A stretch of DNA of 64,000 bases from Cryobacterium sp. MP_M3 (lineage in GTDB: Bacteria; Actinomycetota; Actinomycetes; Actinomycetales; Microbacteriaceae), in contig NZ_JADOVI010000011.1 of NCBI RefSeq assembly GCF_015752155.1, positions 62,001 to 126,000 of the forward strand. Direction: 5' to 3'. The notes beneath the pieces are model-generated. The model was not told where the DNA came from. It made no database searches and saw only the letters and a program-made list of their open reading frames with translations. Both the position numbers and the translations under genes were made by a program. Shown piece after piece: positions 43,187 through 50,735 of this stretch. Positions within the stretch are counted from its first letter, which is position 1, and each line of letters starts with the position of its first letter.

Positions 43187-44515
43187 CTACCGGCCGGCCG
43201 TGGCCTCGACAATGGCGATCTCGCGGGTGGCGGTCTCCGGTGTGCCGGCGACCAGGTCGCGGCCGTCGCCGTCATGGCGCAGCAGCAGCCGTGGCGTGCG
43301 GCCCGGCCGGTACCGCACGCGCAGGCTCCGGTACCTGACCATCCAGAAGAGCACGGCCCCGGCGGCCAGGATTCCGGAGAGCGCGGCGACGCCGAGCGCC
43401 CAGCGCGGGCCGTACTGGTCGGCCACCCAGCCCACCAGGGGGGCCCCGAGCGGGGTCCCGCCGGCGAAGATGGCCATGTACAGCGCCATCACCCGGCCGC
43501 GCATGGCCGGCCGGGTCGTGGTCTGCACGTAGGCGTTGGCCGTGGTCATCAGGGTCAGAGAGGCGAAGCCGATCAGCGCGAGCGAGACCGCGAAGGTGAC
43601 GTAGTTCGGCATCACCGCGGCCAGGGCGCAGGACAGCCCGAACACGGCGGATCCGGCGACCACCAGGCGGAGGCGCGGTCGGCTGCGCCTGGCCGAGAGC
43701 AGCGCGCCCGCGACCGACCCGATGGCCATGATCGAACTGAGCAGACCGAACTCGCCCGCGCCCATCCCGAACTCGACCGTGGCCATCGTGGCGGTGAAGA
43801 TGGCGAAGTTGAAGCCGAAGGTGCCGACCAGGAAGACCGTGACCAGCACGGCCACGATGTCCGGCCGATGCGACACGTAGCGGAAGCCGGCCATCAGCTG
43901 GCCGCGCTTGCGTGACGCCCGCGGCTGCGGACGCAGTTCCTTCGTGCGCAGCATCGCCATCGCGAGCACGGTCGCCCCGAAGGTGACCGCGTTGATGATG
44001 AAGACCCAGCCGGCGCCGATGGCGACCGTGAGCAGGCCCGCGGCGGCCGGGCCGATCAGACGTGCGCCGTTGAAGGACGCCGAGTTGAGCGCCACCGCGT
44101 TGGAGAGCTTGTCGTCGGAAACGAGCTCGGAGACGAAGGTCTGCCGCGCCGGGGCGTCGATCGCGGCGACGATCCCGAGGCCGAGCGCGAACAGGTAGAC
44201 GTGCCACAGCTGGGCGACGCCGGTGACCGTGATCAGGCCGAGTCCGAGGCCGAGCAGGCCCATCAGGCCCTGGGTCACCATCAGCAGCCGACGCCGGTTG
44301 AACCGGTCGGCGATGAGGCCCGCCCACGGCATCAACAGCAGTTGCGGACCGAACTGCAGGGCCATCACGATGCCGACCGCCGTGGCGTTATGGTCGGTCA
44401 GGTCGGTGAGCACGATCCAGTCCTGGGCGGTGCGCTGCATCCAGGTCCCGATGTTCGACACCAGGGCGCCCGCGAACCAGATGCGATAGTTCGGGACGCT
44501 CAGGGAGCGGAACAT
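43187..44515 (-). CDS. MFS exporter (MFS_3/EntS-like)
   Basis: A 442-aa 12-helix transporter beginning FRSLSVPNYRIWFAGALVSNIGTWMQRTAQDWIVL, the N-terminus of the MFS_3 group that includes enterobactin exporter EntS and macrolide exporters. A loop ADRFNRRRLLM gives the MFS motif. ATG 44515 is chosen; a TTG at 44524 overlaps the MarR stop as TTGA. It follows the MarR gene with no gap, so it is the regulator target and is likely induced by a toxic or aromatic ligand. Confidence 0.88.
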   Translation of the reverse strand: MFRSLSVPNYRIWFAGALVSNIGTWMQRTAQDWIVLTDLTDHNATAVGIVMALQFGPQLLLMPWAGLIADRFNRRRLLMVTQGLMGLLGLGLGLITVTGVAQLWHVYLFALGLGIVAAIDAPARQTFVSELVSDDKLSNAVALNSASFNGARLIGPAAAGLLTVAIGAGWVFIINAVTFGATVLAMAMLRTKELRPQPRASRKRGQLMAGFRYVSHRPDIVAVLVTVFLVGTFGFNFAIFTATMATVEFGMGAGEFGLLSSIMAIGSVAGALLSARRSRPRLRLVVAGSAVFGLSCALAAVMPNYVTFAVSLALIGFASLTLMTTANAYVQTTTRPAMRGRVMALYMAIFAGGTPLGAPLVGWVADQYGPRWALGVAALSGILAAGAVLFWMVRYRSLRVRYRPGRTPRLLLRHDGDGRDLVAGTPETATREIAIVEATAGR

Positions 44516-44520
44516 GGCAC

Positions 44521-45045
44521 TCAACTGTCGGTGAGCTCCTTCATGATCTCGATGGCCTCGGCGAGCACCCGGCGCTGCTCGGGGGTGAACTTGACGATGC
44601 GCTGGGCCAGCCAGGCATCCCGGCGCTTGCGCGTGTCGCGCATCATGGTGCGCCCGATCTCGGTGACTGTGAGCACGACCTTGCGGCCGTCGTCCGCCGA
44701 GGCGGTGCGATTCACCAGCCCGGCCTGGACGAGCGCGTTCACGGTGCGATTCATCGACGGCGGCGTCACCTTCTCGTGCTCGCTGAGTTCGCGAAGGGTG
44801 AACGGGCCGTAGAAGAAGAGGGTGCCGAGGGCGGAGAACTGGCTGCCGCTGAGCTCGTTGTCCGCCTTCTCCTGGCGCAGGCGCCTGGCGAGCCGCCCGT
44901 TCGCCAGCCGGAAATCATGGCTCAACTCGGCCACGGTCATGCGGCGACCGGGAGCGGAGCCAGGCGCCGTGCCAGGCGTCGTACCGGAGGTCGATCCGGA
45001 GGTCGAGCCGGAGACGGTCGAAGCGGATGCCGTTGCAGAGTCCAT
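44521..45045 (-). CDS. MarR family repressor of the adjacent exporter
   Basis: A 174-aa MarR protein. A Ser/Thr/Gly/Pro tail (STSGSTSGTTPGTAPGSAPG, about 11-30) comes before the winged helix (FTLRELSEHEKVTPPSMNRTVNALVQAGLVNRTASADDGRKVVLTVT). Its DNA is repetitive and contains TCGA boxes like those of the dispersed repeats. Upstream sits a perfect MarR-type operator (45063-45079). It should repress itself and the downstream MFS gene until a ligand binds. Confidence 0.9.
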   Translation of the reverse strand: MDSATASASTVSGSTSGSTSGTTPGTAPGSAPGRRMTVAELSHDFRLANGRLARRLRQEKADNELSGSQFSALGTLFFYGPFTLRELSEHEKVTPPSMNRTVNALVQAGLVNRTASADDGRKVVLTVTEIGRTMMRDTRKRRDAWLAQRIVKFTPEQRRVLAEAIEIMKELTDS

Positions 45046-45062
45046 AGATACCAACCATAACC

Positions 45063-45079
45063 ACTTAGCAACGCTAAGT
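45063..45079. promoter_or_regulatory. Perfect MarR operator
   Basis: ACTTAGC-AAC-GCTAAGT is a perfect 7-3-7 palindrome, 18 bp before the MarR start codon, in a locally A/T-rich stretch. Length and placement are those of MarR operators. It may also affect the divergent hydrolase gene at 45159. Confidence 0.75.
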
Positions 45080-45158
45080 ATTCCCCCTGTGTGGGTGCCG
45101 GACTGCGATTCCCGGCAGGTTTCGGTATGGTTCCGGTTCGACCTGACAGACTGGGCCT

Positions 45159-46010
45159 GTGCCCACCTACACGGATGACTACGGCGTCGCGATCACCTAC
45201 TACGTCTGGGCGGCGCCTCACCCGCGTGCCGTCGTGCAGCTCGTCCACGGAGTCGGCGAGCACGCGCACCGTTACGAGGAGCTCGCCGGCCGGCTCAACG
45301 CCGCGGGCTACACCGTCTATGCCGACGACCATCGCGGCCACGGCCAGACCGGGGTGCACCAGCACCGCGGCGACCTGTCCCGGCTCGGCCGGCTCGGCGA
45401 GGGAGGGCTGCGCGCCGCGGTCGCCGCCGTGCACCAGCTCAGCGGGATCATCCGAGCCGAACAGCCCGGAGTACCGCTCGTTCTGCTCGGCCACAGCTGG
45501 GGCTCGTTCATGGCTCAGATGATCCTCAACCGTTACCCGGACGACTACGACGCGGTGGTGCTCAGCGGCACCGCCTACCGGATGCCGGGCTACCTCGACG
45601 GCGGCGACCTGAACCGCAGGCACAAGAACCTGGGCACGACCGGCGTCGAGTGGCTCAGCCGGGACCCGGCCGTCGCCGCCGCGTTCGTCGCCGACCCGCT
45701 GACGACGTCCGTGCCGCTGGCGAAACTCTTCGGCATCCGGGACGCGGCCCGGCTCTTCGGGCGCCCGGCCCGGCGCCTGCCGGCGAGGCTGCCGCTGCTG
45801 ATCCTGGTCGGCAGCGATGACACCGTCGGCGGAGAGCGGAGCGCTCGCATGCTCTCGAAGGCGTACGCGGAACGCTCGGGGCTGCGCGACATCCGTCTCA
45901 TCGTCTACCCGGGGGCGCGGCACGAGGTCTTCAACGAGACCAACCGGGAACAGGTCTTCGCCGACCTGATCGGGTGGCTGGACGAGCGGGTTCCGGCGCG
46001 CGCCGATTAG
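45159..46010 (+). CDS. Alpha/beta hydrolase, monoacylglycerol lipase-like
   Basis: A 283-aa lysophospholipase/monoglyceride lipase-like hydrolase: VVQLVHGVGEHAHRYEELAGRL, YADDHRGHGQTG, nucleophile elbow LLGHSWGS, acid in VGSDDTVGG and His in GARHEVFNE. Likely hydrolyses monoacylglycerols or lysolipids in the cytoplasm. GTG start. Followed 9 bp later by the lipoate ligase gene, so they may be cotranscribed. The MarR operator lies in its promoter region. Confidence 0.85.
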   Translation: MPTYTDDYGVAITYYVWAAPHPRAVVQLVHGVGEHAHRYEELAGRLNAAGYTVYADDHRGHGQTGVHQHRGDLSRLGRLGEGGLRAAVAAVHQLSGIIRAEQPGVPLVLLGHSWGSFMAQMILNRYPDDYDAVVLSGTAYRMPGYLDGGDLNRRHKNLGTTGVEWLSRDPAVAAAFVADPLTTSVPLAKLFGIRDAARLFGRPARRLPARLPLLILVGSDDTVGGERSARMLSKAYAERSGLRDIRLIVYPGARHEVFNETNREQVFADLIGWLDERVPARAD

Positions 46011-46019
46011 GCTTGCGTC

Positions 46020-47072
46020 ATGCACGGTGAATACAAGGTTCCAGGTGGCAAGCTCGTCGTCGTCGATCTCGAGGTCGTCGACAACACGATCGTCGACTTC
46101 CGTCTGGCCGGTGATTTCTTCCTCGAACCCGACAGCGCGCTCGGCGACATCAACGCCGCGGTGAACGGGCTGTCCGCGGACAGTGACGCGGTGAGCATCG
46201 CGGCCGCGGTGAGGGGTGCCCTGCCGGCAGAGGCCACCCTGCTCGGTTTCTCTCCGGAGTCGGTCGCGGTCGCGATCCGGCGTTCGCTCGCCCGAGCCAG
46301 CAGCTGGCGCGACTACGAGTGGCAACTCATCCACTCGCCGCGTCCCGTCCCGCCGGTGATGCAGATGGCGCTCGACGAGGTGCTCGCGATCGAGGTCGGT
46401 GAGGGTCGGCGCAGCCCCACCCTCCGCATCTGGGAGTGGAACGAACCGGCCGTGGTGATCGGCAGCTTCCAGTCGTTGAAGAACGAGGTCGACCCGGTCA
46501 ACGCCGAGAAGCACGGCTTCACCGTGGTGCGCCGGATCAGCGGCGGCGGCGCCATGTTCATGGAGGCCGGCTCGGTCATCACCTACTCGATCTACGCGCC
46601 GACCGACCTCGTGCAGGGGATGACATTCGCCGACTCGTACGCCTACCTCGACGAGTGGGTGCTCACCGCGCTCAAGTCACTCGGCATCGACGCCTACTAC
46701 CAGCCGCTCAACGACATCACCAGCCCCAAGGGCAAGATCGGCGGGGCGGCGCAGAAGCGGCTCGGCAGCGGTGCCGTGCTGCACCACGTCACCATGAGCT
46801 ACGACATGGACGGCGAGAAGATGGTGCAGGTGCTCCGGATCGGCCGGGAGAAGCTCAGCGACAAGGGGATCACCAGCGCGGCCAAGCGCGTCGACCCGTT
46901 GCGCAGCCAGACCGGCCTCAGTCGCGCCGAGATCATCGACCGGATGAAGCAGACCTTCACCGGGCTCTATGGCGCGGTCTCCGGCGACGTCACCGACGAC
47001 GAGTACGCCAAGGCGACGGCGCTGGTGGAGAGCAAGTTCGGCACGGCGGACTGGATCGGGCGCGTCCCGTAG
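46020..47072 (+). CDS. lplA: Lipoate--protein ligase with N-terminal accessory domain
   Basis: A 350-aa lipoate ligase. The catalytic domain (about 95-310) has RRISGGGAMF (R171 onward) that holds the lipoyl adenylate and SPKGKIGGAAQ with catalytic K239. Unlike E. coli LplA, the accessory domain (KVPGGKLVVVDLEVVDNTIVDFRLAGDFF...) precedes rather than follows it, a swapped order. It attaches free lipoate to dehydrogenase complexes in the cytoplasm. Confidence 0.85.
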   Translation: MHGEYKVPGGKLVVVDLEVVDNTIVDFRLAGDFFLEPDSALGDINAAVNGLSADSDAVSIAAAVRGALPAEATLLGFSPESVAVAIRRSLARASSWRDYEWQLIHSPRPVPPVMQMALDEVLAIEVGEGRRSPTLRIWEWNEPAVVIGSFQSLKNEVDPVNAEKHGFTVVRRISGGGAMFMEAGSVITYSIYAPTDLVQGMTFADSYAYLDEWVLTALKSLGIDAYYQPLNDITSPKGKIGGAAQKRLGSGAVLHHVTMSYDMDGEKMVQVLRIGREKLSDKGITSAAKRVDPLRSQTGLSRAEIIDRMKQTFTGLYGAVSGDVTDDEYAKATALVESKFGTADWIGRVP

Positions 47073-47135
47073 CGCGCGCGTCCGCCCCTGTAGTCCTCTC
47101 TCGAGGGCGGGTCGGGAGCGTGGCGGGAAGAGGAG

Positions 47136-47462
47136 CTAGCGGCCGCGGGTCAGCAGGTCCTGGTATTCGGCGTGGGAGTCGATCCAGCTCACCACGTACG
47201 GACACACCGGCACGACGGTGAGGTCCGTGCGCACGCGCACATCGTCGAGGGCCTGCTCGACGAGGATGCTGGCCAACCGCTGGCCGCGACGGGCCGGGTC
47301 GACCTCGACGTGGGTGAACAGCACCTCCTGGCCCTCCACCTCGTAGTCGGCGAAGCCGACCGTCTCGCCGTCGATCCACAACGTGTACCTGGCCAGGGCG
47401 GGCTCGTGGCGGAAGGTCACCGGCGCCGACCCGGTGGTCGCTGAGTCAGTAGTCATCTCCAT
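47136..47462 (-). CDS. Small GNAT-type N-acetyltransferase
   Basis: A 108-aa protein with the short GCN5-like YidJ/DUF4442-independent fold: ARYTLWIDGETVGFADYEVEGQEVLFTHVEVDPARRGQRLASILVEQAL, including the acetyl-CoA site RRGQRLA, then VVPVCPYVVSWIDSH. Such small GNATs are often acetyltransferases for small amines or proteins; substrate unknown. Start ATG 47462 or 47456. Convergent with lplA and divergent from the methyltransferase. Confidence 0.8.
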   Translation of the reverse strand: MEMTTDSATTGSAPVTFRHEPALARYTLWIDGETVGFADYEVEGQEVLFTHVEVDPARRGQRLASILVEQALDDVRVRTDLTVVPVCPYVVSWIDSHAEYQDLLTRGR

Positions 47463-47490
47463 AGGCTAGGCCGCCTGACACAATGAGGGA

Positions 47491-48402
47491 ATGCCAACCG
47501 CGTGGTCCCAGTCGTCTCCCAGCCGTGTCGTCCATGCCGACAACCTCGAGATCCTTCCCGGGCTGCCGGATGCGGCGTTCACGCTGATCTACCTCGACCC
47601 GCCGTTCAACACCGGCCGGAAGCAGAACCGCCAGTCGACGACATCCGTTCGGTCGACGGCCCCGGTGGACTCCGAGGCCCTCGGCGCGCGCGCGGCCGGC
47701 ACCATCACCGGGTTCAAGGGCCAGCGTTACGAACGGATCAAGGGTGACCTGCTCGGTTACGACGACCAGTTCGAGGACTACTGGGCCTTCCTCGAACCTC
47801 GGCTGATCGAGGCGTGGCGGCTGCTGGCCGACGACGGCACCCTCTACCTGCACCTCGACTACCGGGAGGCGCACTACGCGAAGGTGCTGCTCGACGCGCT
47901 CTTCGGCCGGGACTGCTTCCTCAACGAACTGATCTGGGCCTACGACTACGGCGCGAAGTCGAAGAACCGCTGGCCGACCAAGCACGACACGATCCTCGTC
48001 TACGTGAAGAACCCGGCAGCGTATTACTTCGACTCGACCACGGTCGACCGGGAGCCGTACATGGCGCCCGGCCTGGTCACCCCGGAGAAGGTCGCGAAAG
48101 GCAAGCTGCCGACGGATGTCTGGTGGCACACGATCGTGTCGCCGACGGGCAAGGAGAAGACCGGGTATCCGACCCAGAAACCGGTCGGCATCCTGCGCCG
48201 GATGATCCAGGCCTCCAGCAGGGAGGGCGACTGGGTGCTCGACTTCTTCGCCGGCAGCGGCACGACGGGCGCGGTCGCGGCCGCCCTCGGGCGCCGGTTC
48301 CTGCTGGTGGACCAGAACCCGGAGTCGATCGCCGTCATGCGCGAGCGGTTCGCGCCGCTGGCCGAGGTGGAGTTCCTCGGCCCGACGGTCGCCGTCGCCT
48401 GA
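47491..48402 (+). CDS. Solitary site-specific DNA methyltransferase, beta class
   Basis: A 303-aa N6-adenine or N4-cytosine DNA methyltransferase. Catalytic motif DPPF (residues 36-39, LIYLDPPFNTG) comes first and the AdoMet loop FFAGSGTTG (252-260) last, the order of the beta class. The region between (GDLLGYDDQFEDYW, GAKSKNRWPTKHD, YPTQKPV) is typical. No restriction endonuclease or specificity subunit gene is adjacent, so it is an orphan methylase, possibly epigenetic. Recognition sequence unknown. Confidence 0.88.
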   Translation: MPTAWSQSSPSRVVHADNLEILPGLPDAAFTLIYLDPPFNTGRKQNRQSTTSVRSTAPVDSEALGARAAGTITGFKGQRYERIKGDLLGYDDQFEDYWAFLEPRLIEAWRLLADDGTLYLHLDYREAHYAKVLLDALFGRDCFLNELIWAYDYGAKSKNRWPTKHDTILVYVKNPAAYYFDSTTVDREPYMAPGLVTPEKVAKGKLPTDVWWHTIVSPTGKEKTGYPTQKPVGILRRMIQASSREGDWVLDFFAGSGTTGAVAAALGRRFLLVDQNPESIAVMRERFAPLAEVEFLGPTVAVA

Positions 48403-48452
48403 TCTCGACAGGCTCGATCACAGGGCGGCCTGATCTCGACAGGCTCGATCAC
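48398..48452. repeat. 24-bp direct repeat with TCGACAGGCTCGA core
   Basis: Two identical 24-bp copies at 48398-48421 and 48429-48452, 7 bp apart; the first contains the methyltransferase stop TGA. Each holds TCGA-CAGGC-TCGA, an inverted TCGA pair. A third, shorter relative follows near 48460-48475. The same core, reversed, occurs in oleBC (27771-27873). Confidence 0.85.
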
Positions 48453-48506
48453 CGGGGCGCAGGCTCGATCGACGCCCGGTCCACCCAGGTCTGGAACACT
48501 GGAACC

Positions 48507-49433
48507 ATGAGACTCCGCATCTTCACCGAACCGCAGCAGGGCGCCGACTACGATGACATCCTCGCCGTCGCCCAGGCCACGGAGAAGCTCGGCTTCGATG
48601 CCTTCTTCCGCTCCGACCACTATCTCGCGATGGGAGACCAGGTCTCCGGCCTGCCCGGGCCGACGGATGCCTGGACCACCCTCGCCGGCCTCGCCAGGGA
48701 GACCTCGCGCATCCGCCTCGGCACCCTCGTCTCCTCGGTGACCTACCGGCCGCCGGGCATCCTGGCGATCCAGGTCGCCCAGGTCGACCAGATGTCCGGC
48801 GGCCGGGTCGAGCTCGGCCTCGGCACCGGCTGGTTCGAGCGGGAGCACCTGGCCTACGGCATCCCGTTCCCGGCCAAACGGTTCGGCATGCTCGAGGAAC
48901 AGCTGGAAATCGTGACCGGCCTGTGGGGCACCCCGGTCGGCGAGACCTACAGCTTCGCGGGCGAGCACTACACGCTCGTCGATTCCCCGGCGCTGCCGAA
49001 GCCGGTCCAGGCGCGGATGCCGGTGATCGTCGGCGGCGGGGGAGCGAAGCGAACCCCGGCCATGGCGGCGCGGTTCGCCACCGAGTTCAACCTGCCGTTC
49101 CCGGAGTTCGCGGATGTCCCCGGCAAGTTCGCCGGCGTGCGCGCGGCCTGCGAGGCCATCGGCCGCGACCCGCGCGAACTCGTCTATTCGACGGCCCTGA
49201 TCGCGGTCGCCGGCCGCGACGAGGTCGAGTTCACCCGCCGTGCCGCCGCGGTCGGCCGCGAACCGGCCGAGCTGCGCGAACACGGCCTGACCGGCACCGC
49301 GTCCGAGCTCGTCGACCGGCTGGGCATGCTCGCCGCCGACGGGGTCGAGTGCGCCTACCTGCAGATCATGGACCTGTCAGACCTCGACCACCTCGACTTC
49401 ATCGCCCGCGAGGTCATGCCCCAGCTCGACTGA
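48507..49433 (+). CDS. LLM class F420-dependent oxidoreductase
   Basis: A 308-aa luciferase-like monooxygenase-fold protein of the actinobacterial F420-dependent group: GFDAFFRSDHYL, IRLGTLVSSVTYRPPGILA, GRVELGLGTGWFEREHLAYGI and PVIVGGGGAKRTPAMAARFATEFN are diagnostic. It probably uses coenzyme F420 rather than FMN, which agrees with an actinobacterial host. Substrate unknown. ATG 48507 starts the barrel strand MRLRIFTEPQ. Confidence 0.88.
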   Translation: MRLRIFTEPQQGADYDDILAVAQATEKLGFDAFFRSDHYLAMGDQVSGLPGPTDAWTTLAGLARETSRIRLGTLVSSVTYRPPGILAIQVAQVDQMSGGRVELGLGTGWFEREHLAYGIPFPAKRFGMLEEQLEIVTGLWGTPVGETYSFAGEHYTLVDSPALPKPVQARMPVIVGGGGAKRTPAMAARFATEFNLPFPEFADVPGKFAGVRAACEAIGRDPRELVYSTALIAVAGRDEVEFTRRAAAVGREPAELREHGLTGTASELVDRLGMLAADGVECAYLQIMDLSDLDHLDFIAREVMPQLD

Positions 49434-49646
49434 TGCCGGGCCCGCCCGGAGCGGGGCGACCAGGGCGTCCGCGATCGGCGCGCCCGTTTCGGCAGGCCGC
49501 GACGGCGCCCGCGGGCGCGGGCTGCGATTCCGGGCGCGGCCTGGCACGGGTGGTCCGGGCGAGCGCGGCGGCGGGCGCGGGCTGCGGTTCCGGGCGCAGC
49601 GGATGCCCGGGACGGTCGGGAACGGCCGCGGCCGAAAAGGTCCCGG

Positions 49647-50675
49647 TCAGGCGGAGTCGCGCAGCACGAGACGGGTCGGCATGAGGGTGCGGTGCGGCAT
49701 GCTCTCGTCCCCGGCCAACCGGCGCAGCAGCACGTCCGCCATCGCGTAGCCCATTTCCTCGGAGGGCTGGCTGACGGTGGTCAACGGCACCGGGCCGCTC
49801 GTCGCGGCCGGGCTGTCGTCGAACCCGACGATGGCCACGTCCCCGGGCACAGAGCGACCGAACTCACGCAATACGTCCACCACCCCGGTGGCCATCAGGT
49901 CGCTCGCCACGAAGATGCCGTCGATGTCGGGGCGCCGCTCCAGCAACCGACGGGTGGCCGCCGCGCCGCCGGCGGCCGTGAAATCGGCGAGCTCGACGGC
50001 ATCCGTCGGCAGCCCGGCCCGTTCGAGGGTGCGCTCGAACCCGGTGAGGCGGTCGATGCCGGCCGGCATGTCCACCGCCCCGGCGATCGAGCCGATGCGG
50101 CGACGGCCGATGTCGAGCAGGCGCTGGGTGCCGGTCTCGGCTCCTGCCGCGTTGTCGACGTCGACGAAGAAGGCGTCGAGGTCGTCGGCGTTCGACGGCC
50201 GGCCGCCGAAGACGACCGGCATGGTCGTCTCGAGCTCGGCCACGAAGTCGTCCCCGGTGTGGTGGGAGATGATGAGCGCGCCGTCGACGTTGCCCGAACG
50301 GAGATAGCGCATCGTCTTGTGCTTCGGATCACTCGAGGCGACGAGCAGGTTGAGGGTGTAATCGCTCTGGTCGAGTCGGCGGGTGATTCCCTGCACGACG
50401 GCCGCGAAGTACGGGTCACCGAAGAACCGGGTCATGTCTTCGGGAACGACCAGTGCCACAGCCTGCGTCTGGCGGCTGGCGAGGGAGCGTGCCGCGCGGT
50501 TCGGCACGTAGTTGAGCTCGTTGATGGCCTTGGTCACCGAGGCGACGATCTCGGGACTGACTTTCGGTGACCCGTTCACCACCCTGCTGACCGTCGCCCG
50601 GGACACCCCGGCGACCTCCGCAACCATCTCGAGGGTGGGCTGCGCTGGACGCGTCTGGCGCGCGGCGGTAGTCAT
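49647..50675 (-). CDS. LacI family repressor, CebR-like
   Basis: A 342-aa LacI-type regulator: helix-turn-helix TLEMVAEVAGVSRATVSRVVNGSPKVSPEIV with hinge NYVPNRAARSLASRQT and a periplasmic-binding-protein-like sugar domain. It is the last gene of the block binding protein-permeases-GH1, the place of cebR, and the palindrome TGAGAGCGCTCTCA upstream of the operon resembles the CebR operator TGGGAGCGCTCCCA. Likely induced by cellobiose or another beta-glucoside. Ligand is inferred. Confidence 0.88.
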   Translation of the reverse strand: MTTAARQTRPAQPTLEMVAEVAGVSRATVSRVVNGSPKVSPEIVASVTKAINELNYVPNRAARSLASRQTQAVALVVPEDMTRFFGDPYFAAVVQGITRRLDQSDYTLNLLVASSDPKHKTMRYLRSGNVDGALIISHHTGDDFVAELETTMPVVFGGRPSNADDLDAFFVDVDNAAGAETGTQRLLDIGRRRIGSIAGAVDMPAGIDRLTGFERTLERAGLPTDAVELADFTAAGGAAATRRLLERRPDIDGIFVASDLMATGVVDVLREFGRSVPGDVAIVGFDDSPAATSGPVPLTTVSQPSEEMGYAMADVLLRRLAGDESMPHRTLMPTRLVLRDSA

Positions 50676-50735
50676 GGCGCCAGTCTATTTGAGTCCGGTC
50701 GCCCTGCCCGCGCACGGTGGAGTGAAGTGCCGGAC

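Noticed and set aside
48398-48475. Possible short CRISPR array
   Set aside because: Only two full copies with a 7-bp gap, no spacers of uniform length and no cas genes.
49434-49646. Small gene in the gap after the LLM oxidoreductase
   Set aside because: The 213 bp are extremely GC-rich with repeated GGGCGCGG-type words; frames are low complexity and have no start signal.
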